Positions 6,781 through 13,846 of a DNA stretch of 17,289 nucleotides are shown piece by piece; within the stretch, counting starts at the first letter, position 1; the number at the start of each line of letters is the position of its first letter. The DNA comes from Veillonella sp. (lineage in GTDB: Bacteria > Bacillota > Negativicutes > Veillonellales > Veillonellaceae): contig JAIITD010000023.1 of assembly GCA_022737715.1 (NCBI GenBank), positions 1-17,289 on the forward strand. The letters run 5' to 3'. The notes under the pieces are model-generated. The model worked only from the letters and a program-made list of their open reading frames with translations, ran no database searches and was not told the origin of the DNA. A program made the translations under genes and the position numbers.

Positions 6781-7235
6781 AGGAACCTAGTATATATGTC
6801 TAAAAAAAATAGAACAGGCGTGTACTAATTCCAGAGACCTAGTATATGTGTCCTAAAAAATAGAACAGGCCTGTACTAATTCTAGGGACCTAGTATATGT
6901 GTCTCAAAAAATAGAACAGGTGTGTTCTAATTCTGAGTACCTAATATATGTGTCCTAAAAAATAGAACAGACGTGTACTAATTCTAGGGACCTAGTATAT
7001 GTGTCTCAAAAAATAGAACAGGCGTGTTCTAATTTTGAGTACCTAATATATGTGTCCTAAAAAATAGAACAGGCGTGTACTAATTCTAGGGGCCTAGTAT
7101 ATGTGTCTAAAAAAAATAGAACAGGTGTGTTCTAATTCTGAGTACCTAATATATGTATCCTAGAAATAGAACAGGCGTGTAGTAATTCCAGGGAACTAGT
7201 ATATGTATCTGAAAAAATAGAACAGGCCTGTACTA
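6777..7235 (+). repeat. Tandem array 1: nine copies of a ~51-bp repeat
   Basis: Units begin at 6777, 6829, 6880, 6931, 6982, 7033, 7084, 7136 and 7186 (50-52 bp each). Each has a CTAGGGACCTAG-like palindrome, then TATATGTGTC, an A-run, and TAGAACA-GGCG-TGTTCTA (7-bp arms, 4-nt loop; variants end GTACTA). Two subtypes alternate: CTAGGGACCTAG with GTTCTA, and GAGTACCTAA with GTACTA. Together they give a ~102-bp higher-order period. There is no open reading frame across it. The same repeat recurs inverted at 12597-12957. Confidence 0.92.
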
Positions 7236-7725
7236 ATTTAAAAGATCCTTTATATGGATACGCCGAAGTTATGTAACAAGTATTCATCACATCTCCTCCT
7301 AAACGGCTGGGTTGGCAGGAGGTTTATATACTATAATTGCTACATTTTATATGTTGGTGGTATAGATATCACATGTGGCATAATCCTTTTTTTGCTGATA
7401 ATAATATCTATTGGTTGTTGTATTGGTGCCTGTTGTTTTATAAGCATACGTGATTGAAGTGTTAGATAGTAAGGTGGTGATGGGGTTCTAAATCCGACTT
7501 TGGCCCTGCGAAGGCCGAAGGCCGTAGTCAGACCCGGCCGGTGGAGGATTTAGGGCCCCATCACTACCTTGTTCGGCACCAATGAGTAGATAATATAATG
7601 GGCATCTCAATCATTTTAATAGATATTATTATCTTATGCATAATTAGGATTGGCTTTCATGTGATATCTATTCCTTTTCATCTATAAATATTGTACAATT
7701 AAGGTATATGAACGGAGGTATATCT
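7236..7725. other. Gene-poor stretch between repeat array 1 and cobO
   Basis: It holds one long hairpin (7471-7570) and the cobO leader. A 67-codon open frame from 7254 has a hydrophobic end, but no ribosome binding site and unusual Cys/Ile composition; I do not accept it as a gene. No cobalamin-riboswitch B12 box is visible before cobO. Confidence 0.5.
7471..7570. repeat. Long hairpin element with 25-bp arms
   Basis: Arms 7471-7495 and 7546-7570 pair along all 25 positions when three G:U pairs are allowed. The core has GACTTTGGCCCTG at the left and CAGACCCGGCCGGTGGAG at the right. This is the reverse complement of the core at 10590-10633, but the stem is completely different. It lies 155 bp upstream of cobO with no T-run. 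Confidence 0.82.
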
Positions 7726-8304
7726 ATGAAGGCCTATGTACAAGTTTATACCGGCGAAGGCAAGGGTAAAACGACGGCTGCTATCGGCCTCGCTATACGT
7801 GCTATAGGCGCTGGCAAAAAGGTTCTATTTTTACAGTTTATGAAGTCTAAAGTGTATAGTGAACATAATATTTTACCGACCCTCAAAAATATTACATTAG
7901 AAACTGTAGGTAAACCGTTTTTTATCATCAAGGAAGGCATGAAGAGCAAGGATGAGCTCGCCAAATGGGGTGATGAGGTAGTTGTATTTGAATCGGGGAA
8001 TCCGCCTAAGGATTATGTAGCACTTATTGAAAAGGGCTATGAACGCGCGTTAGAGGCTGTTTCTAGCGGCGATTATGATTTGGTGGTTCTCGATGAATAT
8101 AACATGGCTTTGTTCTTTGAACTCATTGATTGGAAAAAGACGGAGGCTCTATTGGAGGCTCGTAATCCGGAAACAGAACTTGTGTTTACGGGGCGTGGGG
8201 CACCGCAAGAACTTCTTGACGCAGCCGATCTTGTGACGGAAATGAAGGAAGTTAAGCATTATTACATGCAAGGTGTAATGGCTCGCAAGGGCATCGAAAA
8301 TTAG
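7726..8304 (+). CDS. cobO: Cob(I)yrinic acid a,c-diamide adenosyltransferase (CobO/BtuR/CobA type)
   Basis: 192 aa P-loop enzyme that moves the adenosyl group of ATP to cob(I)alamin or cob(I)yrinic acid diamide to make adenosylcobalamin. The Walker A GEGKGKTT is at 10-17 with the family signature YTGEGKGKTTAAIGLAIRA. A Walker B-like VVLDEYN lies at 120-126, TGRGAP at about 155-160, and the C-terminus ARKGIEN is typical of the family. ATG 7726 is preferred because GGAGG lies 7 nt upstream; an in-frame ATG 18 nt earlier would overlap that site. It fits the corrinoid theme of metH and its reactivator in the same window. A DUF2953 gene follows after 42 bp. Confidence 0.93.
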   Translation: MKAYVQVYTGEGKGKTTAAIGLAIRAIGAGKKVLFLQFMKSKVYSEHNILPTLKNITLETVGKPFFIIKEGMKSKDELAKWGDEVVVFESGNPPKDYVALIEKGYERALEAVSSGDYDLVVLDEYNMALFFELIDWKKTEALLEARNPETELVFTGRGAPQELLDAADLVTEMKEVKHYYMQGVMARKGIEN

Positions 8305-8346
8305 AGCATACTTTCACAAATCCCATAACCTAAGGAGGTGATGTGG

Positions 8347-9477
8347 TTGAGTATAGTCGCTATTGTGGCACTCGTCGTAGTGCTTCTCATCGTAGCGCTG
8401 ATCATGATTATCCTACTAACGCCAATCACATATAGCATCGAATGGAACGGCAGGATGCCGTACCGCGTAGAATTGTCGGTCAAATGGCTGTGGCGCGTGT
8501 TGTCGCTGCATCTCGCATATTTTCAGGGCAAACCATTTTTTAAAGAACTTTATTTATTAGGTATGCAGAAAATAGGCCCTGTGAAAGAATACGACGAATG
8601 GATTCAACAACGGGTTGATGATGAATATCAGAAGGCTGTTGACGAATTTGAAAATGATCCGATGGCTGCGCAAGCGGAAGCGATGATGAAAGCCATGCAA
8701 GGCGGTGGTCAGGGCGGTACTGAACCGACTGAGCCGACGACTGCTGGTGCTTCTGGTGAAAGCCTAGATGCTACGCGCAGTGCAGGGCAATCTTCTGATG
8801 AATCAGGTAAACAAGTTCGCGTTGAGCGTGTGGATGCATCTAAGGATGACAATAAAGGCGCTGAAGCGCGGGCTGCACAATATGATTCAATCCGCGATAA
8901 CCCGACGATGAAACCTGATGATGAAGTGGTGGAAAAGGTCACTTTCAATAGTGATGGCACCGTAAAAGAGAAGGTATTTACGAAAATAGACGGCTTGAAA
9001 GATAGCGTAAAATCGCGCTTTCAAAAACCAGATCCTAATGATCCGGTGGCCAGTTTTAAGTCGAAAATTCCAACCTTCTGGTTTATGAAACATGTGACGA
9101 ATACTGAATTGTGGCGTCAATTATTGCTTGTTTCTAAGCGGTGTTATGACCATTCAAAACCACGGGATATCGCCGTAGAAGGGCGTATCGGTATCGGTGA
9201 TCCTTTTAAGGGTGGCATGCTTGCTTCGATGTTGTACAGTATCTGGCCTGAACAGGCTGATAACATTGAGATTGATTATTTACATTGGCATTTAGAAGGC
9301 AGCGGCCATATTAAAGGGCGCATTATTCTAGGCGCGTTGGCATGGCACGGCACGCGATTCGTGCTTTCACAACCAATGCGGGCACTCATAGCTGAAACGG
9401 TTAAGGTCGTTTGGGTTAAGCGCAAAGAAAAGAAAGAATTAGAACGATTGAAAGCGGAACAAGCCGCTAACGCATAG
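8347..9477 (+). CDS. DUF2953 domain-containing membrane protein (YtfI-like)
   Basis: About 376 aa. One strong N-terminal membrane segment (residues 2-24) is followed by a region containing GRMPYRVELSVKWLWR, then a low-complexity Gly/Thr/Ser/Asp-rich insertion at about 118-175, and the C-terminal DUF2953 core with DIAVEGRIGIGDPFKGGM. Function is unknown. In Bacillus the same family (ytfI) is next to ytfJ, and the pair is kept here (ytfJ starts 23 nt after the stop). Start choice: AGGAGG at 8333-8338 is 8 nt before TTG 8347; ATG 8341 and GTG 8338 are in frame but crowd or overlap the SD. The long insertion is unusual compared with short Bacillus homologues as I remember them. Confidence 0.75.
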   Translation: MSIVAIVALVVVLLIVALIMIILLTPITYSIEWNGRMPYRVELSVKWLWRVLSLHLAYFQGKPFFKELYLLGMQKIGPVKEYDEWIQQRVDDEYQKAVDEFENDPMAAQAEAMMKAMQGGGQGGTEPTEPTTAGASGESLDATRSAGQSSDESGKQVRVERVDASKDDNKGAEARAAQYDSIRDNPTMKPDDEVVEKVTFNSDGTVKEKVFTKIDGLKDSVKSRFQKPDPNDPVASFKSKIPTFWFMKHVTNTELWRQLLLVSKRCYDHSKPRDIAVEGRIGIGDPFKGGMLASMLYSIWPEQADNIEIDYLHWHLEGSGHIKGRIILGALAWHGTRFVLSQPMRALIAETVKVVWVKRKEKKELERLKAEQAANA

Positions 9478-9500
9478 TTGACATCAGTGGAGGTACTACG

Positions 9501-9878
9501 ATGGAGAACAGTAACGTAAAAGAAAATTTAGAAGTCCTTTTTGAAAAGTTCAAAAATATGATTAAGGTGGAAACGGTTGTAGGGGAAGCGGTGCAAATCG
9601 GCGATACTACATTGGTTCCATTTGTGGACGTAACATTTGGTTTCGGCACTGGCACAAACCACAATACATCTGGCAAGAACCATGAATGTGGCGGCGGTGG
9701 CGGCGGCGCTCGCATGGAACCAAGCGCTGTGCTCGTTATCAAGGGCGAACGCATCGAGTTATTCAACATTAAAGGCAATCCTTACAGCAACAGCTTTGAT
9801 CGCCTTATCGGCTTGGTGCCTGACCTCGTGTCCAAATTGAAATCCGATAAATACATCTATCTTAATGACGAACAATAA
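9501..9878 (+). CDS. ytfJ: GerW/YtfJ family protein
   Basis: 125 aa with the YtfJ layout. An N-terminal helix (NLEVLFEKFKNMI) is followed by VVGEAVQIGDTTLVPFVDVTFGFG, a glycine run (ECGGGGGGAR) and EPSAVLVIKG. In spore formers YtfJ (GerW) acts in sporulation or germination. Veillonella-type Negativicutes are not known to sporulate, so a housekeeping or vestigial role is more likely here; that is inference. GGAGG lies 8 nt before the ATG. It is probably co-transcribed with the preceding DUF2953 gene, and a terminator hairpin follows at 9895. Confidence 0.88.
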   Translation: MENSNVKENLEVLFEKFKNMIKVETVVGEAVQIGDTTLVPFVDVTFGFGTGTNHNTSGKNHECGGGGGGARMEPSAVLVIKGERIELFNIKGNPYSNSFDRLIGLVPDLVSKLKSDKYIYLNDEQ

Positions 9879-9894
9879 TAGATAGTAAATTTTT

Positions 9895-9929
9895 AATAAG
9901 GGTTCATGATGAATTCATGGGCCCTTATT
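9895..9929 (+). terminator. Terminator hairpin after ytfJ
   Basis: Arms 9895-9909 and 9915-9929 pair over 15 bp (two G:U) with a 5-nt loop. A T-rich ATTATTT tail follows. It would end the cobO-DUF2953-ytfJ transcript. Confidence 0.7.
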
Positions 9930-9997
9930 ATTATTTAATAGTATACAATTTAATTATTAGATGCTATATCTCATCTATGATTTTTGAGGGTTTTTAC

Positions 9998-10026
9998 TTG
10001 TGAAAGCAAGTTAGATTTGATATAGT
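9998..10026 (+). promoter_or_regulatory. Predicted ompH promoter
   Basis: TTGTGA (9998-10003) and TATAGT (10021-10026) are separated by 17 nt. In the leader, CATTACA/TGTAATG (10037-10043 and 10050-10056) can form a 7-bp hairpin before the ribosome binding site. Confidence 0.6.
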
Positions 10027-10083
10027 AAAAATAGTGCATTACATGTTTGTGTAATGAAACTTTACTGTTCAGGAGGATCTCAA

Positions 10084-10542
10084 ATGAAATTAACTAAAAA
10101 ATTGACAACATTGGCTATCGTTGGTGCTATCTCCGCTACCACTGCTGTGGCAAGCGCTGCTAACATTGGTTTAGTGCAAATGAGTCAAGTTGTAAATAGC
10201 TATCCTGGTTACGGTGCACTCGATATGAAAATGCAACAAGTAGATGCACAATACCGCCCACAAATTGAAAAGAAAATGCAAGAAATTGACAAAATTAAAG
10301 ATCAAGCTCAAGCAGAAGCAGAATTCAATAAATCCGTAGCTCCATTGTTACAAAAAGAAAACGACGAAGTGAATAAAATTGCACAACCAATGATGCAAAA
10401 CATTCACAACGCTATCGAATCCGTTCGCGTTGAAAAGAAAATGGACGTTGTACTAGACGATCCATACACAATCCGCGCAGCTGATGCAAACAGTAACGTT
10501 GAAAATATTACAGATGAAGTAATTAAACGTCTAAAAAAATAA
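10084..10542 (+). CDS. OmpH/Skp family periplasmic chaperone
   Basis: 152 aa with a clear Sec signal peptide (MKLTKKLTTLAIVGAISATT, cleavage likely after AVASA). The mature protein starts ANIGLVQMSQVVNSYPGY, a typical Skp/OmpH opening. It continues with a long charged helical arm rich in Lys, Glu and Gln (about 50-110) and ends with ADANSNVENITDEVIKRLK. Skp holds unfolded outer-membrane proteins in the periplasm, so the gene indicates a two-membrane envelope. AGGAGG (10071-10076) lies 7 nt before ATG 10084; an in-frame upstream ATG at 10054 has no SD and would spoil the signal peptide. It is transcribed alone, with its own promoter and a following hairpin. Whether it is the main Skp or a paralogue cannot be told here. 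Confidence 0.9.
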   Translation: MKLTKKLTTLAIVGAISATTAVASAANIGLVQMSQVVNSYPGYGALDMKMQQVDAQYRPQIEKKMQEIDKIKDQAQAEAEFNKSVAPLLQKENDEVNKIAQPMMQNIHNAIESVRVEKKMDVVLDDPYTIRAADANSNVENITDEVIKRLKK

Positions 10543-10569
10543 TATCTTAATTTCGCTTTGGCGATAGGT

Positions 10570-10658
10570 AAAAAGATACCCTCCTAAAAACTCCACCGGC
10601 CGGGTCTGTTCCTGCGGAACAGGGCCAAAGTCGTTTTTAGGAGGGTGTCTTTTTTATC
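10570..10658 (+). terminator. Long hairpin terminator after ompH (hairpin-family element)
   Basis: Arms 10570-10591 and 10633-10654 pair over 22 bp with a single G:U. The core contains CTCCACCGGCCGGGTCTG, a TGTTCC-TGC-GGAACA tip stem and GGGCCAAAGTCG. A T-run overlaps the end of the right arm. The core matches the inverted copy at 7496-7545. Confidence 0.82.
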
Positions 10659-10853
10659 TCAAATCATACATAAGATATTATTTTTTTTAGACTATGGGAG
10701 AAGGGCAAAGTCGTTTTTCTAGAGGGGGCTGTTTATCTCTATCAGAGATAGATGTTAATTTTTTAGACTGTAGGGAGAAAGACAAAGTCGTTTTTAGGAG
10801 GGTGTCTTTTTTATCTCTAAATCATACAATAAGATATTATTTTTTTTAGACTG
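10626..10853 (+). repeat. Three direct copies of the hairpin right arm and its flank
   Basis: CAAAGTCGTTTTTAGGAGGG plus the following TATCTC, TAAGATATTA and TTTTTTTTAGACT occur at 10626-10694 and again, nearly identical, at 10783-10853. A diverged middle copy lies at 10705-10769. The stretch 10543-10882 contains no gene apart from these repeats. Confidence 0.75.
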
Positions 10854-10882
10854 TATAGAAAAGGGACAAGGAGGGTTTTATT

Positions 10883-11476
10883 ATGTCTATTATGCAGGTT
10901 TGTTGGAGTTTGATGCGGTATCCGCGGTCTAAGGGGATTCCGTATATTATGGAGCATGGTACGTTTGATCAAGCGCTAGTTTTTATGTTGCGTTTGTTTG
11001 GCATTATGCTTGGTTTGTCGGTGGTGGAAAATGTTATCATATTTTTTATCACGCCTGTAACTATGCTAGATACGATTGTATCGATTTTAGGCTTTGTTTT
11101 TGCCTGGGTTTTCTTAAAAGGGCTTTGGTTTATATTGGTCCATTTTTATGTGAAAGCCACTAGTAATCGTAATCTCACGTTTAAGAAAACGTTTATGGCC
11201 GTTTCGTATGCGATGGCCTTTGATTTACCTATAACCGTCTTATCCTTACTCGGTGCGGTACTTGTTGTTATATTGAGCCTTGCTGGAGCTGGTATGATTG
11301 CGTTCGGAGTTCAATCTATTTTGGGTTTGATTGCATTTGTATTAGCTATATATTATATGCTTTGCTCCCTTGGACTCTACCGTCAGATGTTAAAGACTAC
11401 ATCAATGCATATTATTATCATTGCTATTGTATATACTGTACTTTTAATAAGTGCATCTATGATGTTACGAGTATAG
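10883..11476 (+). CDS. Yip1-like multi-spanning membrane protein
   Basis: 197 aa, mostly hydrophobic, with about five predicted membrane segments (around 27-56, 60-90, 110-135, 135-160 and 172-195). The N-terminal pattern, with a short helix, a YPRSKG turn and then a first hydrophobic helix, and the interior FKKTFMAVSYAMAFDLP resemble bacterial Yip1 domain proteins, whose function is unknown. AAGGAGGG lies 7 nt before the ATG. The gene has its own gap on both sides and ends before a bidirectional terminator. The family name is tentative; the membrane nature is clear from composition. Confidence 0.6.
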   Translation: MSIMQVCWSLMRYPRSKGIPYIMEHGTFDQALVFMLRLFGIMLGLSVVENVIIFFITPVTMLDTIVSILGFVFAWVFLKGLWFILVHFYVKATSNRNLTFKKTFMAVSYAMAFDLPITVLSLLGAVLVVILSLAGAGMIAFGVQSILGLIAFVLAIYYMLCSLGLYRQMLKTTSMHIIIIAIVYTVLLISASMMLRV

Positions 11477-11524
11477 GTGAAAGTTATTTCATAAATATTA
11501 AACAATATAATACGTGAAAGCAAA

Positions 11525-11561
11525 AAAACGAGCTTAGACTGAATCTAGGCTCGTTTTATTT
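11525..11561. terminator. Bidirectional terminator between convergent genes
   Basis: Arms 11525-11538 and 11544-11557 pair over 14 bp (one G:U). An A-run lies on the left and a T-run on the right. It lies between the plus-strand Yip1-like gene and the minus-strand MmcQ-like gene, and can serve both. Confidence 0.85.
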
Positions 11562-11596
11562 TATGTGCTAAATGGGCAGATAAAGAATTTAGTATT

Positions 11597-11953
11597 TTAT
11601 TTAGTCAATTGATAGCTCATGTCGAGGAGCATTTTTATTCTTTCAGTAGGCACAGAACCATCCAAAGAAACGGTTAGCCAATTGGCCTTGTTCATATGAT
11701 AAGCGGCGTATATGCCCGGTTCCTTACGAAAGGCACCAATCATGGTGGGTTCGCATTTGATGTTCAAAACATCGATAGGCCTAATGCTTGACCAACCTAA
11801 TTTATCGGTGGTGATATTCATGACTAGGGCGAACCATTTATGATTGCCTTGATGGCGAAAGACCTTATAATGGGGAAACTGCGTCCAAGGTGTATTGGTT
11901 GTAGTATCCTCAAATTGATTGTGAATATATGCTTCTAAGTCTTCGCGTGTCAT
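11597..11953 (-). CDS. MmcQ/YjbR family protein
   Basis: 118 aa, the full usual length of the MmcQ/YjbR family. Features are the N-terminal MTREDLEAYIHNQF, the central WFALVMNI and the C-terminal block KEPGIYAAYHMNKANWLTVSLDGSVP, with conserved H and W near residues 87-94. The fold resembles a DNA-binding CyaY-like domain; the biological role is not established. AAGAAGG precedes the ATG. It is a single gene between two hairpins, convergent with the Yip1-like gene. Confidence 0.85.
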   Translation of the reverse strand: MTREDLEAYIHNQFEDTTTNTPWTQFPHYKVFRHQGNHKWFALVMNITTDKLGWSSIRPIDVLNIKCEPTMIGAFRKEPGIYAAYHMNKANWLTVSLDGSVPTERIKMLLDMSYQLTK

Positions 11954-12075
11954 ATAAATCCTTCTTTCTCTCTTATATAGTTAGTATATTCTCTTATGAA
12001 AGCAACTGCAAGTGTTAATACTATATTCTATAGAAATATAGTTATAAAATTAAGTTATTGAGACCTAGAATGTAA

Positions 12076-12142
12076 AAAAAAGCACCTATTATGTGGTAGT
12101 TTACGTTAGATCGTAACTATTGCCACGTATAGGTGCTTTTTT
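12076..12142. terminator. Long bidirectional-type hairpin terminator below the cupin gene
   Basis: AAAAAAGCACCTAT (12076-12089) pairs with ATAGGTGCTTTTTT (12129-12142), and further inner pairing (GTGG/CCAC, AGTT/AACT) extends the stem. On the minus strand it follows the cupin stop by about 45 nt. Confidence 0.8.
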
Positions 12143-12187
12143 ATATAGAGTCTAATGAGAGGAGGAGGTTATCTATATAATCTTATT

Positions 12188-12475
12188 TTATTCAGGTTTA
12201 TGAACGAGATTTACGATGAATTCGCTGTCTTCAACAAGCGTTGCTTGAATGTAGTTATCACCGTTAAATTCAAGAACTTCACCTGGTACAAGTACATGTT
12301 CCTCTGTTTCGTTAAGGAATACTTGAACTGTGCCCTTTACAACAGTAAAGATAACATTGGCTTCAGGATGATTATGTTTTTCTACCTTTTCGCCTGCTTT
12401 ACCGCCTTTTTTTACGATCACATAATTAGGACCTTGGAATAATAAACCTAACTCTTTTTTTACTGTGCCTGCCAT
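12188..12475 (-). CDS. Small cupin-domain protein
   Basis: 95 aa single-domain cupin. Motif 1 is KHNHPEANVIFTVVKGTVQV (residues 33-52), with H34 and H36 as likely metal ligands. Motif 2 region PGEVLEFNGDNYIQATLVED lacks the usual histidine (Asn and Tyr instead), so metal binding may be incomplete. AGGAGG lies 8 nt before the ATG. It could be a sugar- or metabolite-binding regulator or a small isomerase-like enzyme; nothing nearby decides this. Repeat array 2 begins about 120 bp upstream of its start. Confidence 0.85.
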   Translation of the reverse strand: MAGTVKKELGLLFQGPNYVIVKKGGKAGEKVEKHNHPEANVIFTVVKGTVQVFLNETEEHVLVPGEVLEFNGDNYIQATLVEDSEFIVNLVHKPE

Positions 12476-12596
12476 AATGCTGCACCTCCTATGTATGAAA
12501 GTATTATTATTAATGAATCATCTTATGACTATATTATAAATGATATTTCTTATCAATGCTGTGCCTATAGCTACACTTTTATAAGGAATTTTAAAT

Positions 12597-12957
12597 TAGT
12601 ATAGGCCTATTCTATTTTTTGAGACGCATATACTAGGTTCCTAGAAATAGAACACGCCTGTTCTATTTTTTTGAGACACATATACTAGGTTTCTGGAAAT
12701 AGAACACGCCTGTTCTATTTTTTGAGACGCATATACTAGGTCCCTGGAATTAGTACACGCCTGTTCTATTTTTGAGACATATATACTAGGCCCCTAGAAA
12801 TAGAACACGCCTGTTCTAATTTTTTTAGGTACATATATTATAGGTACTTAGAAATAGAACACGCCTGTTCTATTTTTTTGAGACACATATACTAGGTTCT
12901 TGGAAATAGAACACGCCTGTTCTAATTTTTTAGACACATATATTGGATACTTAGAAA
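12597..12957 (-). repeat. Tandem array 2: seven copies of the same ~51-bp repeat, inverted
   Basis: Units begin at 12597, 12648, 12700, 12751, 12801, 12855 and 12907 (50-54 bp). Each reads TAGAACACGCCTGTTCTA, a T-run, GAGACACATATACTAGG, then a CTAGAAA-like end; this is the reverse complement of array 1. Both arrays therefore read in the same sense relative to their flanking genes: after the stop of one gene and before the start of the next. The gap 12476-13068 contains this array and a terminator, and no gene. Confidence 0.9.
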
Positions 12958-12961
12958 TAAA

Positions 12962-12995
12962 AAAACGCGAGCGTAAAATTTTACACTCGCGTTTT
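12962..12995 (-). terminator. Terminator of the 221-aa protein gene
   Basis: AAAACGCGAGCGTAAAA and TTTTACACTCGCGTTTT form a 17-bp stem with one mismatch or wobble. On the minus strand a T-run follows. It lies directly against the last unit of repeat array 2. A second inverted pair (CGTTCGTTT 12996-13004 and AAACGAACG 13048-13056) lies between it and the stop codon. Confidence 0.75.
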
Positions 12996-13068
12996 CGTTC
13001 GTTTTTCGCACGTTTTCGTCCATTTATCGTTTGTTTTACAACCGTATAAACGAACGATATGGTATATA

Positions 13069-13734
13069 TTATTTTTTAGCGATTGTGTACAAGCGTGTGC
13101 CGTTTTCTTCTGTGGTGATGAGTTCGAATGTAGGATCGATAGCTTTCACAAAGGCTTCGAACCATGTTTGGTATGCGAGCATCATGAATTTAGGGTCTAC
13201 GCCAGCAGTACGCCAGTAACCGGCTTGTAAGCGGTGGTCGCCAACCCATGTGAAACGGTCCGCGCTGTCCTCAACGATTTGGTCGCCGCCGTCGCAAGGC
13301 ATGCCGTTAACATAGAAGTTTTGAAGGGCATTGTAGATGGCAGGTGCCGTATGTTCTTCAAGGCTATCTTGGGCTACAACGCCGCATGCTTGACCTTGTA
13401 CAGCGAAGGCATCAAGAATAGCTGTTACCACGTGAATAGTGTTTTCATCGGCATTTGTATCGAGCATATCTTTGATGAAAGCCGCTTCGCGTACGGATGC
13501 TATGTTGATTTGGTTGGAAAGCCAGCCGTGAATGTTATTGTGGTCGATGATGTTTTCCAACGGAATGCTAGGATTGATTGGTTCACCATAGGTATCTACG
13601 GAGATGGCGTGCAATTCTTCTGCGAGATCGTCTACGACCTTTGTTGTTTTTTCTAGAATTAAATTTTCGCGCTCTACGAGCAATTGGATTTTACGGTATA
13701 ACCAGTAGTGAATGTGACCTAAAAATGCGGACAT
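13069..13734 (-). CDS. Unrecognised 221-aa protein, partner of the sulfite reductase-like gene
   Basis: I do not recognise the family. The protein is soluble and helix-rich, with no signal peptide or membrane segment. It starts MSAFLGHIHYWLYRKIQLLVER and carries two cysteines (C117 in GQACGVV and a Cys in NGMPCDGGDQ) as well as several histidines and tryptophans (NNIHGWL, SLEEHTAPAIYN, FTWVGDHRLQAGYW). The aromatic and His content would fit a redox or cofactor-handling protein, but that is speculation. AAAGGAG lies 7 nt before the ATG. It follows the siroheme protein gene by 112 bp on the same strand with no terminator between, so the two are probably co-transcribed and functionally linked. 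Confidence 0.7.
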   Translation of the reverse strand: MSAFLGHIHYWLYRKIQLLVERENLILEKTTKVVDDLAEELHAISVDTYGEPINPSIPLENIIDHNNIHGWLSNQINIASVREAAFIKDMLDTNADENTIHVVTAILDAFAVQGQACGVVAQDSLEEHTAPAIYNALQNFYVNGMPCDGGDQIVEDSADRFTWVGDHRLQAGYWRTAGVDPKFMMLAYQTWFEAFVKAIDPTFELITTEENGTRLYTIAKK

Positions 13735-13774
13735 GTGAAACTCCTTTATACAATATATCTAATAATGGGGAAGA

Positions 13775-13796
13775 GACCTATGTGTTTACATAGGTC
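13775..13796. other. Hairpin in the gap between the two redox genes
   Basis: GACCTATGT (13775-13783) and ACATAGGTC (13788-13796) form a perfect 9-bp stem with a 4-nt loop. There is no T-run on the minus strand, so processing or mRNA stability is likelier than termination. A weaker CATCTG/CAGATG pair follows at 13809-13834. Confidence 0.5.
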
Positions 13797-13846
13797 CTTG
13801 TATATATTCATCTGAACATGTATGTATGCAGATGTATCTATTCTAA

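Noticed and set aside
6811..6826. LexA/SOS boxes in each repeat unit (GAAC...GTTC)
   Set aside because: The half sites are separated by six bases, not the four of the Gram-positive box, and many units have GTAC instead of GTTC.
6777..7235. CRISPR array
   Set aside because: Units are directly abutting and similar along their whole length; there are no unique spacers and no cas genes.
7254..7457. 67-codon frame with a hydrophobic tail upstream of cobO
   Set aside because: No ribosome binding site, odd Cys/Ile/Tyr content, and it lies between repeat elements; not enough to call a gene.
7571..7725. Cobalamin riboswitch before cobO
   Set aside because: I looked for a B12-box-like segment and the long conserved fold and saw neither; the same holds upstream of the reactivation gene.
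10001..10010. Recurring TGAAAGCA words near several promoters (about 10001, 11510, 11995, 15416)
   Set aside because: Positions and orientations relative to genes are inconsistent; chance in AT-rich DNA is the simpler reading.
13234..13656. 140-codon plus-strand frame
   Set aside because: Antisense shadow of the 221-aa protein gene, which has a good ribosome binding site and promoter context.
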